NCBI GenBank assembly: GCA_024280815.1
Contig: JAJRPL010000096.1
Coordinates: 1-6,208 of the forward strand
Origin: Bacteroidota bacterium
Lineage (GTDB): Bacteria > Bacteroidota > Bacteroidia > Flavobacteriales > Flavobacteriaceae
DNA: 6,208 bases
Direction: 5' to 3'
Below are positions 1 to 6,208 of this stretch, piece by piece. The number at the start of each line of letters is the position of its first letter. Position 1 is the first letter of the stretch. Position numbers and translations under genes: made by a program. A model generated the notes under the pieces. That model made no database searches, had not been told where the DNA came from, and worked only from the letters and a program-made list of their open reading frames with translations.

Positions 1-18
1 AGTAAATATAAAAACGAT

Positions 19-26
19 TATATTTG
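19..26 (+). promoter_or_regulatory. Bacteroidota -7 promoter element of the tRNA gene
   Basis: The sequence TATATTTG fits the TAnnTTTG consensus recognised by the primary sigma factor of Bacteroidota. It lies 32 nt upstream of the mature tRNA 5' end, which would put transcription start roughly at 30-35 and leave a short 5' leader for RNase P. The expected -33 TTG element would fall at or just outside the left edge of the window, so it cannot be checked. Confidence 0.7.
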
Positions 27-58
27 CACACCAAAAACGCATAACATGTGTTTTAAAT

Positions 59-132
59 TCCTCCTTAGCTCAGTTGGTTAGAGCATCTGACTGTTAATCA
101 GAGGGTCCAAAGTTCGAGTCTTTGAGGAGGAG
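59..132 (+). tRNA. tRNA-Asn (anticodon GTT)
   Basis: A full cloverleaf can be folded by eye. The acceptor stem TCCTCCT (59-65) pairs with AGGAGGA (125-131). The D stem GCTC/GAGC is at 68-71 and 81-84. The anticodon stem TCTGA/TCAGA encloses the loop CTGTTAA with GTT at 93-95. The T stem CAAAG/CTTTG encloses TTCGAGT (113-119). All stems are perfectly paired. The discriminator base is G132, as usual for tRNA-Asn. The bases that follow are CAA, so CCA is not encoded and must be added after transcription. It decodes AAC and AAU. It has its own promoter upstream and terminator downstream, so it is a single-gene unit facing the minus-strand protein genes. Confidence 0.97.
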
Positions 133-140
133 CAAGTTAA

Positions 141-165
141 GCCACACAAAAGTGTGGCTTTTTTT
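141..165 (+). terminator. Rho-independent terminator of the tRNA-Asn unit
   Basis: A 7-bp perfect stem GCCACAC/GTGTGGC (141-147 with 152-158), an AAAA loop, and a run of seven T (159-165) begin 8 nt after the tRNA. This is a textbook intrinsic terminator on the plus strand. The minus-strand gene ending at 171 also reads towards this hairpin, but on that strand the stem is not followed by a U tract, so it would be at best a weak terminator for that transcript. Confidence 0.9.
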
Positions 166-170
166 ATTAA

Positions 171-1408
171 CTATAATAGTATTATTTTGTTTACAACAAA
201 ACTATGTTTTGTTGTAATTTTTAATAAGTAGATTCCACTAAATTCATTACTTATATCAATAAAAGAAGTTTCTTTATTGATGTTTTTTTGAGTTCTTATT
301 TTTTGACCGTATAAATTATATACTTCAATTTGATTAATCTGTTTCCCATTTATGCTAATTCTTCCTGAAGTTGGATTCGGAAAGACTGAAATAAAATTAT
401 TTAAATTATAATCTTCAACACCTAATGTGCTATGGAATACATTCGTTAAGGCATTACTCATTTTTATCCAATCATTCTCATCGCCTCTTAATTTAGATTT
501 TTCTTGTTCAATATGAATAAACCTTCCAGTAGTGGATGTTGCAGATGCATTACAATAATCTGAAGAATTATTAATCATACGACCTTGTGTATTTGTGAAT
601 CCAATAAGGCGTGTCCAACTAGTATTGATGTGAGCCAATTCAAAAGTTAGGGTATTATCTTCAACTAGCAATGCATCTTTAATTAAAGTTGCATAGTCTG
701 CAGAAGGTGTTTTTCGAGTTCCATTACTTAGTATAACATATGGGTCGGTTGATTTCTTTCCAAAACCATGTAATTGAACAAAAACAGAGTTTGAAATGGT
801 ATTAAATAAATTTTCAGTTGTTTTTTGAAACATGGTATTTGTATTGTGAGCCAAATCGGAAATTCTATAAGAATCATTTGAACCACAAACACTTGTTGTA
901 CCAGAACATGATGAAAAGATGTTGCTATTACAACGATGTGTGCCATTGATAAAAAGAGCTTTAGCAACTGTATTTTTAAAACAGTAAACAGCTTGTTTCC
1001 CAGTATTGGTATCGTATTTAGAATGTGGAGCTTGTATAATTAAGTTATTTCTAGTGGGTGTTTTACTAAACACATAAGTGCCCCAATAATTAGATTGTGA
1101 GTTTTTTTCTTCTAAAATATAAAAGATTTGATTTGGAGAAATAGATATGTCTGTAAATTCTGTGATTTGATAATTTAAAGTATTGGCATTTGTTCTAGCG
1201 ATTGAGATATTCTCACTTAATATATTGGTAATAATGTTATTCCAAGTATTTAGTTCAGTATTGTTTGGTTCATTATAATCATTCCCCGTACTTTCAGGTG
1301 AGTTATCTATAATATTACCTATATAAGTTTCAATATTACCTGTAGCAGATTGAGCAAAAAGAGTTATTGAAGAAAAAAAAAAAAAAGAATAAGTATATTG
1401 TTTTTCAC
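171..1408 (-). CDS. T9SS-sorted secreted protein, probable metallohydrolase; frame broken in signal-peptide poly-T tract
   Basis: The C-terminal ~75 residues are a type A T9SS sorting domain (VFPNPTSGRISI, then IEVYNLYGQKI, ending in VNKIILL), so the product should be exported through the Sec and Por systems and be secreted or attached to the surface. The open frame runs unbroken from 1385 to the TAG at 171, but it has no ATG, GTG or TTG before a GTG at 1073, which lies deep inside the protein. A start GTG at 1406-1408 followed by MKNNILIL gives a good signal peptide ending in LFAQ only if the 14-T tract (1373-1386) is read as 15 or 12 T. The repaired length is about 412 residues. The body has a spaced pattern PHxxxD (about H129, D133), GTHRCN, DLAH, VQLHGF (H214) and IHIEQExxxLR (E301), resembling zinc amidohydrolases of the N-formylglutamate or poly-gamma-glutamate hydrolase type. 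That functional guess is weak; the sorting domain is certain. It starts 11 nt after the racemase stop, so it is probably the last gene of that operon. Confidence 0.8.
191..217. repeat. Perfect 12-bp inverted repeat in the 3' end of the T9SS gene
   Basis: TTACAACAAAAC (191-202) and GTTTTGTTGTAA (206-217) are exact reverse complements separated by TAT. The repeat overlaps the codons for the last residues of the sorting domain on the minus strand. On the plus strand it is followed by five T, so it could be a backup terminator for read-through of the tRNA unit. On the minus strand it would form a hairpin near the mRNA 3' end, without a U tract. The stem is AT-rich, so its stability is moderate. 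Confidence 0.5.
1373..1386. repeat. 14-bp homopolymer (poly-A on plus, poly-T in the coding strand)
   Basis: This is an uninterrupted run of 14 A on the plus strand, which is 14 T in the coding strand of the T9SS gene. It falls exactly in the hydrophobic core of the signal peptide, where it codes for Phe repeats. At this length the start codon is out of frame with the protein body; 12 or 15 T would join them. Tracts like this slip easily in replication and are also common places for sequencing error. Confidence 0.9.
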
Positions 1409-1419
1409 AATTAATAGAT

Positions 1420-2963
1420 TTAAATTTTATCTTCTTGTTTTATATTTTTTGTTTTGCTGTTTTTTTGGCTAAAATTTTGCATTAGTTGATATACATAAGG
1501 AATTTGCTCTTGAAAACGTGTTAAAATATCATCAGAAATATTATTCCTGCTAAATGGCACAACTTTTACATATTCTTGAATTTCATTTGCATTTCTTCCA
1601 TATTTATAATCGTAAATAAAACGTCCTTGTTCATCAATTTTATTGTTAGCATTGTCTTTATTTGCAACACTAATATAGAACTCACTATCTTTCATAGTCC
1701 CATTAGGATTAAATAATGTTTCTTCTTTTAAATATTCATGTAATTCTCTAGCAGTATCTACTGCAGGGTCAATTAAGTTAATATTTTCAATCATAAAATT
1801 TCTGTACATATATTGTCCATCTTTACCTTTGTAATTGTACAACTCTTTTAAAATCACACTAATTTCATCGGTCAAGTATGGATAATGCGTACAACCTAAA
1901 ATAATAGACTTTAATTTATTGGTAGTCTTTGATTGGCGAATTTGCTCCATTAAAGTCACTAAATGATAACGCACATAATTTTGAGCATCGTTAATTTGAA
2001 GTATGGAGCAATCGTCTGCTTTTTCGGTATCGCATAGCATTTTGCTATTCTCAAAATCAAAATTATAAATATCGAATAATGTTTTATCAATTTTTACATC
2101 ACCATCCAAATCTGGCCCTTTATAATCTTTTCTGGGCTTTTTTAATGTTTTATCAAAGTAGTTTGGATCTTCATCTACCGCTTCAGCTATACCAATTCCT
2201 CCTTGAGAGAATACTTCAATATTTCCTGTATAACCTAACTCATTCTTAAACTTAACAATCGTATTATGATATCCTTTAGAAGCTACTGTTCCCGCAGTAG
2301 CAAGTACTCCAATAATAGCATCTTCATCCTTTTTAATGCTATTTAGCGTACCACGAACACCAGCATCTATTACACCAATAACTTTTATATTAGAATTAGT
2401 TTTTTTTACAAACTCTTCAATATAATCTTTGCCATATGCTGTTGCAGTATTACATGCAATAACTAACACTTTTACAGGTTGTTTATCAATATTTACAGTA
2501 GCATCATTAGCATCAGAATAATATTTATTACTCATTAAGAATTGTGCATCTTTGATAATGTGTTCTTTTAACAAATCAACTTTGTTCTCTTTAGAATAAT
2601 TACCATAGGGCATATTAGCTTGATCTCCTAGATAAATAAAAGCTTCTTTGTCAAAATCTAAAATGCCATCTTTTCCTGTATCATGAGAATTATTTTGATT
2701 TTCATCATAATTTACAATGGCCTTTAGTACTGTTAACCCACCTGTTCCTGAATCGAAAACACCTATGGGTAAACTTTTGTCCTTAGCTGGGTAATTAGCA
2801 AAATTTACATAATAAAAGCTTTTATCATCATTAATAATTGTGTTTACAATATCACCTTTTTTAACTTTGTTTTCTACTAGGGTATCTTTTTTGGGTAGGC
2901 ATTACATCCCATAAACAACAGCAATATTGCTACTAAGTAAAAGAGGGTATTAAATTGTTTCAT
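1420..2963 (-). CDS. Exported glutamate racemase-like (MurI-family) lipoprotein, with a -1 frameshift near its N-terminus
   Basis: The family is Asp/Glu racemase, a cofactor-independent enzyme using two Cys as acid/base to interconvert L- and D-glutamate. All signatures are present (repaired numbering): IGVFDSGTGGLTVLKAI with catalytic Asp71, FIYLGDQANMPYG (109-121), IACNTATA with Cys171, GVIDAGVRGT, and LGCTHYPYL with Cys358 and His360. The start is ATG 2961-2963, giving MKQFNTLFYLVAILLLFMGC, a lipoprotein signal with Cys20 as the lipidation site. This ATG frame hits a stop shortly after the lipobox. Adding one A to the six-A tract at 2887-2892 joins it to the racemase as CNAYPKKDTLVEN. Without the repair no ATG, GTG or TTG lies in frame upstream of Asp71; the first is the ATG at 2613, which would lose the active site. 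The repaired length is 514 residues, nearly twice a normal MurI (about 260-280). The extra length is a ~45-residue linker, inserts, a segment after GGIGIAEAVDEDP carrying CDTEKADDC, and a long C-terminus. No acidic residues follow the Cys, suggesting a periplasmic-facing anchor. It starts 6 nt after the deacylase stop. Confidence 0.85.
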
Positions 2964-2969
2964 GTGTTT

Positions 2970-4523
2970 TTATTTTTTTAAAACTTTACCATTCAATTGC
3001 TTAGTAATTTTTCCTTTTTCAACAGATAATTTCCCATTAATAATACTATACTCAAGACCTTCAGCTAGTTGAAAAGCATCTGTATAATCTGCCTTATCTT
3101 TAAAAGTATTCGGATTAAATATTATTATGTCAGCATAAAAGCCTTTTTCTAATTTCCCTCTATTGGAAATTTTAAGTATTTCTGCTGTTTTCGAAGTGCT
3201 GTTATTTATAAAAGTAGCGATATCAATCACTTTATCTTGTTGTACATATTTGTGATACTTTCTTGGGAATGAACCATATTTACGTGGATGACCCGTATTA
3301 CCATCAGAACCTGTAACTACCCAAGGCTGTTTCATAAAGTTTAATATATCATCAGTATTCATATTAAAAGAAGCAACCTTAGCATATCCTGTTTTTAACA
3401 CTTTAAAAACGGCATCTTCTGGTTGTATTTTAAGCATCTTAGAAATTTTAAGTACGTTTTTACCCAAAAAAGTAGCATCTTTCGTTTTAACAATTAATAA
3501 TTTATCTGCACCACCTCTTCTTATGATATTATTTTTAGTGTCTTCTAATATTTTTCTTTTTAATGTTGAATTATTATATCGGATAAATAATGAATCTATT
3601 CCTCCACTTTCAGCCCATCTAGGCACAACAGCTGCTTTTAAACTTGTAGCTGAAGCGTCATACGGATATTGATTGGCCGTCAATTGAATGCCTTCTTTTT
3701 GTGCATTTTCAATAAGAGAAATAATACTATCACTTTGATGCCAAACATCAACACCTAAACATTTAATATGAGAAATATGTATAGGTAATTTTGCTTGTCT
3801 ACCAATTTCAATAGCCTCTTTTATTGCAGCAATCAATCCTATAGAAAAGGAACTTTCATCACGTAAATGGGTATCATAAATACCATTGTTTTTGGCGACA
3901 GTTTGTGCTAATGCAATCACTTCTTTGGTATTGGAATAACTTCCAGGAGCATAATACAAACCTGTTGATAAACCAAAAGCACCAGTATCCATTTCTTGTT
4001 GAATCAATTCTTGCATTTTTTGAATTTCTTCTGTAGTTGCTTGTCTATCACTCTTTCCCATAACCTGCCCTCGAATAGTTCCATGGCCAACAAGTGATAT
4101 AACATTAGTGCCTATGCCATTTTTTTGGTAAATCTCTTTGTATTCTGAAAAAGGATAAAAACTATCACCATCATTACCAACAGTAACTGTTGTTACGCCT
4201 TTAAACAAAAAGGGTTTGTTATGTGAAGTCTCTTTCTTTATTAAATCTCTATCAGCATGTGTATGGGGATCGATAAACCCTGGACTTACAATTAGTCCGT
4301 CAGCATCAATTGTTTTTGTTGCATTTATATCAACAGCTTTTTCATCGCCAATAAATACAATCTTATCATCTTTAATAGCAATTGATAAATGACTGGGAAT
4401 GGTATCTATTCCATTATACACTATTCCGTTTTTGATTAAAATATCTGCTTCTATACTCTTTTTTGAACAAGAAGAGATAGTAACTAAAATGATTAATAGC
4501 AGTATAGATTTCAGTTTCTGCAT
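2970..4523 (-). CDS. N-acyl-D-amino-acid deacylase (D-aminoacylase) lipoprotein
   Basis: This enzyme of the amidohydrolase superfamily hydrolyses N-acyl-D-amino acids to a free D-amino acid and a fatty or acetic acid. The start ATG at 4521-4523 gives a lipoprotein signal peptide with lipobox TISSC (Cys19), followed by SKKS, so the enzyme is probably anchored in the periplasm. Metal-site motifs appear in the usual order: PGFIDPHTHAD (His87, His89), TTVTVGNDG (Asp118), THLRDES (His219), HISHIKCLG (His249, His252), VTGSDG (Asp407), then HPRKYGSFPR. The 30-residue spacing from His219 to His249 matches the zinc ligands His220 and His250 known from the Alcaligenes enzyme. The position of that enzyme's Cys96 is Asp118 here. 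The C-terminal GxLEKGFYADIIIFNP is the usual return to the small beta domain. At 517 residues it is a normal full length. It lies between the oxidoreductase (23 nt upstream) and the racemase (6 nt downstream), so co-transcription is likely. Confidence 0.92.
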   Translation of the reverse strand: MQKLKSILLLIILVTISSCSKKSIEADILIKNGIVYNGIDTIPSHLSIAIKDDKIVFIGDEKAVDINATKTIDADGLIVSPGFIDPHTHADRDLIKKETSHNKPFLFKGVTTVTVGNDGDSFYPFSEYKEIYQKNGIGTNVISLVGHGTIRGQVMGKSDRQATTEEIQKMQELIQQEMDTGAFGLSTGLYYAPGSYSNTKEVIALAQTVAKNNGIYDTHLRDESSFSIGLIAAIKEAIEIGRQAKLPIHISHIKCLGVDVWHQSDSIISLIENAQKEGIQLTANQYPYDASATSLKAAVVPRWAESGGIDSLFIRYNNSTLKRKILEDTKNNIIRRGGADKLLIVKTKDATFLGKNVLKISKMLKIQPEDAVFKVLKTGYAKVASFNMNTDDILNFMKQPWVVTGSDGNTGHPRKYGSFPRKYHKYVQQDKVIDIATFINNSTSKTAEILKISNRGKLEKGFYADIIIFNPNTFKDKADYTDAFQLAEGLEYSIINGKLSVEKGKITKQLNGKVLKK

Positions 4524-4546
4524 GGGCTTAAAATATTTTTATATCA

Positions 4547-5542
4547 TTAGTTTATATATCCAGGCACACCTATATCTGCCATAGTCTGCAAGCCTGCTGG
4601 AGTTCTAAGAATACTTTTAATACAATTAATAGAAATGGCACAAGTGGCAATATCACCATTTACACCGCCATCAATTTCTGAAGAAAATGAAGGAGTTCCT
4701 TTAATGGTAATTTTATCGAATGAGCGTGGTTCTCCTATAGCTGCTTTAAAATGCATTTTTATTTTACATGTCCCGTTTTTATAACCATAAGCTATTTGTT
4801 CAACACCCCTAGCATTACCTTTTTCAATTTGAATATCTTTTGTTTGAATATTATTTTCAGAAATAACTGGTTGTAGGTCTTCGGTAACTCTATCTAATTG
4901 TATTCCCAAACTATTCGCCAATAAATAAATAGACTATTGTAAACCTACATGACGAAGTGTACCTAATTTTTCTTTAGCTTTAAAAGCTTCTAAGCTTAAG
5001 CCTGCACCAATTTTTTGTTGAAACGGAATTCTTCTTGGTGTTGCATCTTGTATCCGCTCTATGGTTACTTGTTCTATATCTTTGCAAACAGAACTCATAA
5101 CAGACGGTAAATAATCCATCAAAAAACCTGGATTTATACCTGTACCTAAACAGGCAATATTATGTTGTTTGCAGATATTATCAAGTCTTTTACTTAACTC
5201 TGGTTGTAGATGCCATGGATAAGATAGTTCTTCACAAGTTGAGATAACTGGAATACCAAATTTAGCAACTTCTTCAATTTGTGGAATTAATTTTTCTAAA
5301 CTAGAAACTGTTGTAATAATAGCTACATCGGGTTTCTTGTCTAATTGGTTGATTGCTTCTTTTACAGAAGCAAAAACAGAAACACTTTCTGGTAGTTCTT
5401 TATCAATACTTTGTAAGGATTTTCCAATTTTATCTGTATTGATATCAACAACAGCACTCGTTTGGACTGTTGATTTTTGAGTAATGTATTTTGCTATCTG
5501 AACCCCTAAAGGGCCAAAACCTATTTGTAAAATAGTAATCAT
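4547..5542 (-). pseudogene. 2,4-diaminopentanoate dehydrogenase / native amine dehydrogenase-like oxidoreductase, interrupted by an in-frame TAG
   Basis: The N-terminal Rossmann domain starts at ATG 5540-5542 with ILQIGFGPLGVQIAK (GxGxxG at residues 8-13). It continues to CLGTGINPGFLMDYLP (131-146) and ERIQDATPRRIPFQQKIGAGL (about 162-182), typical of the dihydrodipicolinate-reductase-like family that includes 2,4-diaminopentanoate dehydrogenase and native amine dehydrogenases. These catalyse NAD(P)-dependent deamination or reductive amination in the cytoplasm; no signal peptide is seen. Codon 203 (4934-4936) is TAG. The reading then continues in the same frame as SIYLLANSLG to a TAA at 4547, totalling 331 codons, the normal family length. 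In relatives the motif is HVGLxES, so the TAG stands at the conserved Glu and one G-to-T change from GAG would explain it. The downstream part has only a TTG as a possible restart and lacks the cofactor domain, so it is not a separate gene. No ornithine aminomutase genes are visible, so the substrate is unknown. Confidence 0.85.
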
Positions 5543-5558
5543 ATGTTTTATTTAAAAA

Positions 5559-5595
5559 TAAGAGGCTGTCCGAACAACAGTTAAACAGCCTCCTA
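5559..5595 (-). terminator. Hairpin terminator overlapping the carboxypeptidase stop codon
   Basis: On the minus strand GAGGCTGT (5592-5585) pairs with ACAGCCTC (5569-5562) around a 15-nt loop. The stem can extend through the TAG stop codon itself (5595-5593) by pairing with TTA (5561-5559), with one G-U pair. It is followed by TTATTTTT. This fits an intrinsic terminator for the carboxypeptidase gene. Only 16 nt separate its base from the next start codon, and I see no TAnnTTTG promoter in that gap. The downstream genes may therefore depend on read-through, or on a promoter I cannot recognise. Confidence 0.65.
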
Positions 5596-6208
5596 AAAAC
5601 TAATTTTATTAATTTTAGTTGCTAATAATATATTCATCATTTGTTCGGCAGAAATCTTACCAATACGCTTAATTTTATCTTTTGGTGTTGCATCTCCAAT
5701 CTCAAAGGTTATCCCAACTGCGTTATGTCCATTTAAGAACCATCCTTTTGATGTTGGTTTATTGCTGTTTCCAGGAGCTTCATTTACCTTATAGTTAGGT
5801 ATATTGCTTTCTAATGCAGCAAACCAATCATCTATATAACCTGGTAATGTTATGTCTATGCCTTCACTTTTTCTATTGGTATAAAATACATCATGCCCTG
5901 TTGAATGAAAATCTAAGCCCAATATCAATTTTGAATGATTTTTTTTGAGTGCATGATTGATAAATTTTACAACTTGCTTAACTTCTGGTTGATTATATTT
6001 AGACCAATCTCTATTTAAATCTACACCTCCTGCATTATGCCGCCAATGCCCCAAATCAACTCCATCAGGATTCATAATTGGAAATGCTAACACGCGATAT
6101 TTATTTAAGAATTTTTGTGATAATTCTGATTCATTTAATATAGTCTGTAAAAAATATTGAAATGCATAATAACCTGTTACTTCAGGTGGATGCTGTCTTG
6201 TTAATAAC
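5593..6208 (-). CDS. M14 family zinc carboxypeptidase, 5' end outside the window
   Basis: The 204 visible residues carry the full M14 metallopeptidase active-site set. RQHPPEVTG gives the zinc ligands His and Glu (HxxE, visible residues 6 and 9). NPDGVDLGHWRHN is followed by GGVDLNRDW with the substrate-binding Asn-Arg (65-66). LGLDFHSTGHD gives the third zinc ligand His101. GITFEIGDAT gives the catalytic Glu169. These enzymes remove C-terminal residues from peptides. The frame is open to the right edge, so the signal peptide and any N-terminal domain are not visible. A GTG at 6091-6093 is only an internal Val codon, because the zinc motif lies upstream of it. The gene ends with TAG inside a terminator hairpin and precedes the oxidoreductase on the same strand, 50 nt away. 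Confidence 0.92.
   Translation of the reverse strand, partial: LLTRQHPPEVTGYYAFQYFLQTILNESELSQKFLNKYRVLAFPIMNPDGVDLGHWRHNAGGVDLNRDWSKYNQPEVKQVVKFINHALKKNHSKLILGLDFHSTGHDVFYTNRKSEGIDITLPGYIDDWFAALESNIPNYKVNEAPGNSNKPTSKGWFLNGHNAVGITFEIGDATPKDKIKRIGKISAEQMMNILLATKINKISF

Noticed and set aside
728..967. A 79-codon minus-strand open frame
   Set aside because: It lies wholly within the T9SS gene in another frame, with a composition expected of an out-of-frame shadow.
171..1073. T9SS protein starting at GTG 1073
   Set aside because: The same frame is open and protein-like for about 100 further codons upstream, including a signal-peptide cleavage region, so this is an internal Val.
1420..2613. Racemase starting at ATG 2613
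   Set aside because: The codons upstream encode the conserved DSGTGG catalytic motif and the FIYLGDQAN strand in the same frame, so this ATG is internal.
4399..4584. A 61-codon plus-strand open frame
   Set aside because: It is antisense to the start of the D-aminoacylase gene and the gap before it, has no recognisable protein features, and no plus-strand promoter is seen.
4547..4921. A separate small gene starting at TTG 4921
   Set aside because: It is in the same frame as the oxidoreductase and continues its C-terminal domain after the TAG. It has no cofactor domain of its own.
1..6208. CRISPR array, insertion sequence, phage or att site
   Set aside because: I found no spaced direct repeats, transposase or integrase motifs, or terminal inverted repeats. 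The tRNA 3' end has no visible duplicate in the window.

Overview
The window looks like a chromosomal segment of a marine or host-associated Flavobacteriaceae-type Bacteroidota. The evidence is a very AT-rich composition, a tRNA promoter with the Bacteroidota TAnnTTTG -7 element, a protein ending in a type A Por/type IX secretion (T9SS) sorting domain, two Bacteroidota-style lipoprotein signal peptides, and almost no Shine-Dalgarno sites. The assignment comes from these signatures, not from a database match.

Layout. On the plus strand at the left edge is a complete tRNA-Asn(GTT) with its promoter (19-26) and a strong intrinsic terminator (141-165). Everything else is on the minus strand, read from right to left: an M14 zinc carboxypeptidase cut by the right edge (5593-6208); a terminator-like hairpin (5559-5595); a 2,4-diaminopentanoate dehydrogenase/native amine dehydrogenase-like oxidoreductase broken by one in-frame TAG (4547-5542); an N-acyl-D-amino-acid deacylase lipoprotein (2970-4523); a glutamate-racemase-family lipoprotein (1420-2963); and a T9SS-sorted probable metallohydrolase (171-1408). 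Gaps between the last four genes are 23, 6 and 11 nt, so they probably form one transcription unit. Once the frames are repaired there is no gene-free stretch over 300 bases.

Three of the five protein genes carry a single reading-frame lesion. A 14-T tract lies in the signal peptide of the T9SS protein; 15 or 12 T would restore it. A 6-A tract follows the lipobox of the racemase; 7 A would restore it. An amber codon sits where a conserved Glu is expected in the oxidoreductase. In each case the sequence on both sides is otherwise intact, so the lesions are either recent, phase-variable, or sequencing/assembly errors. Simple gene calling would miss the N-termini of the racemase (including its catalytic Asp) and of the T9SS protein, and would split the oxidoreductase in two.

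Joint role (inference). Peptide trimming by the carboxypeptidase, release of D-amino acids from N-acyl-D-amino acids by the deacylase, interconversion of D- and L-acidic amino acids by an exported racemase, and an NAD(P)-dependent amino/keto oxidoreductase in the cytoplasm suggest a module for scavenging peptides or cell-wall-derived D-amino acids. The most unusual part is a racemase of the MurI family that appears to be exported as a lipoprotein, with an insert carrying a possible disulfide.
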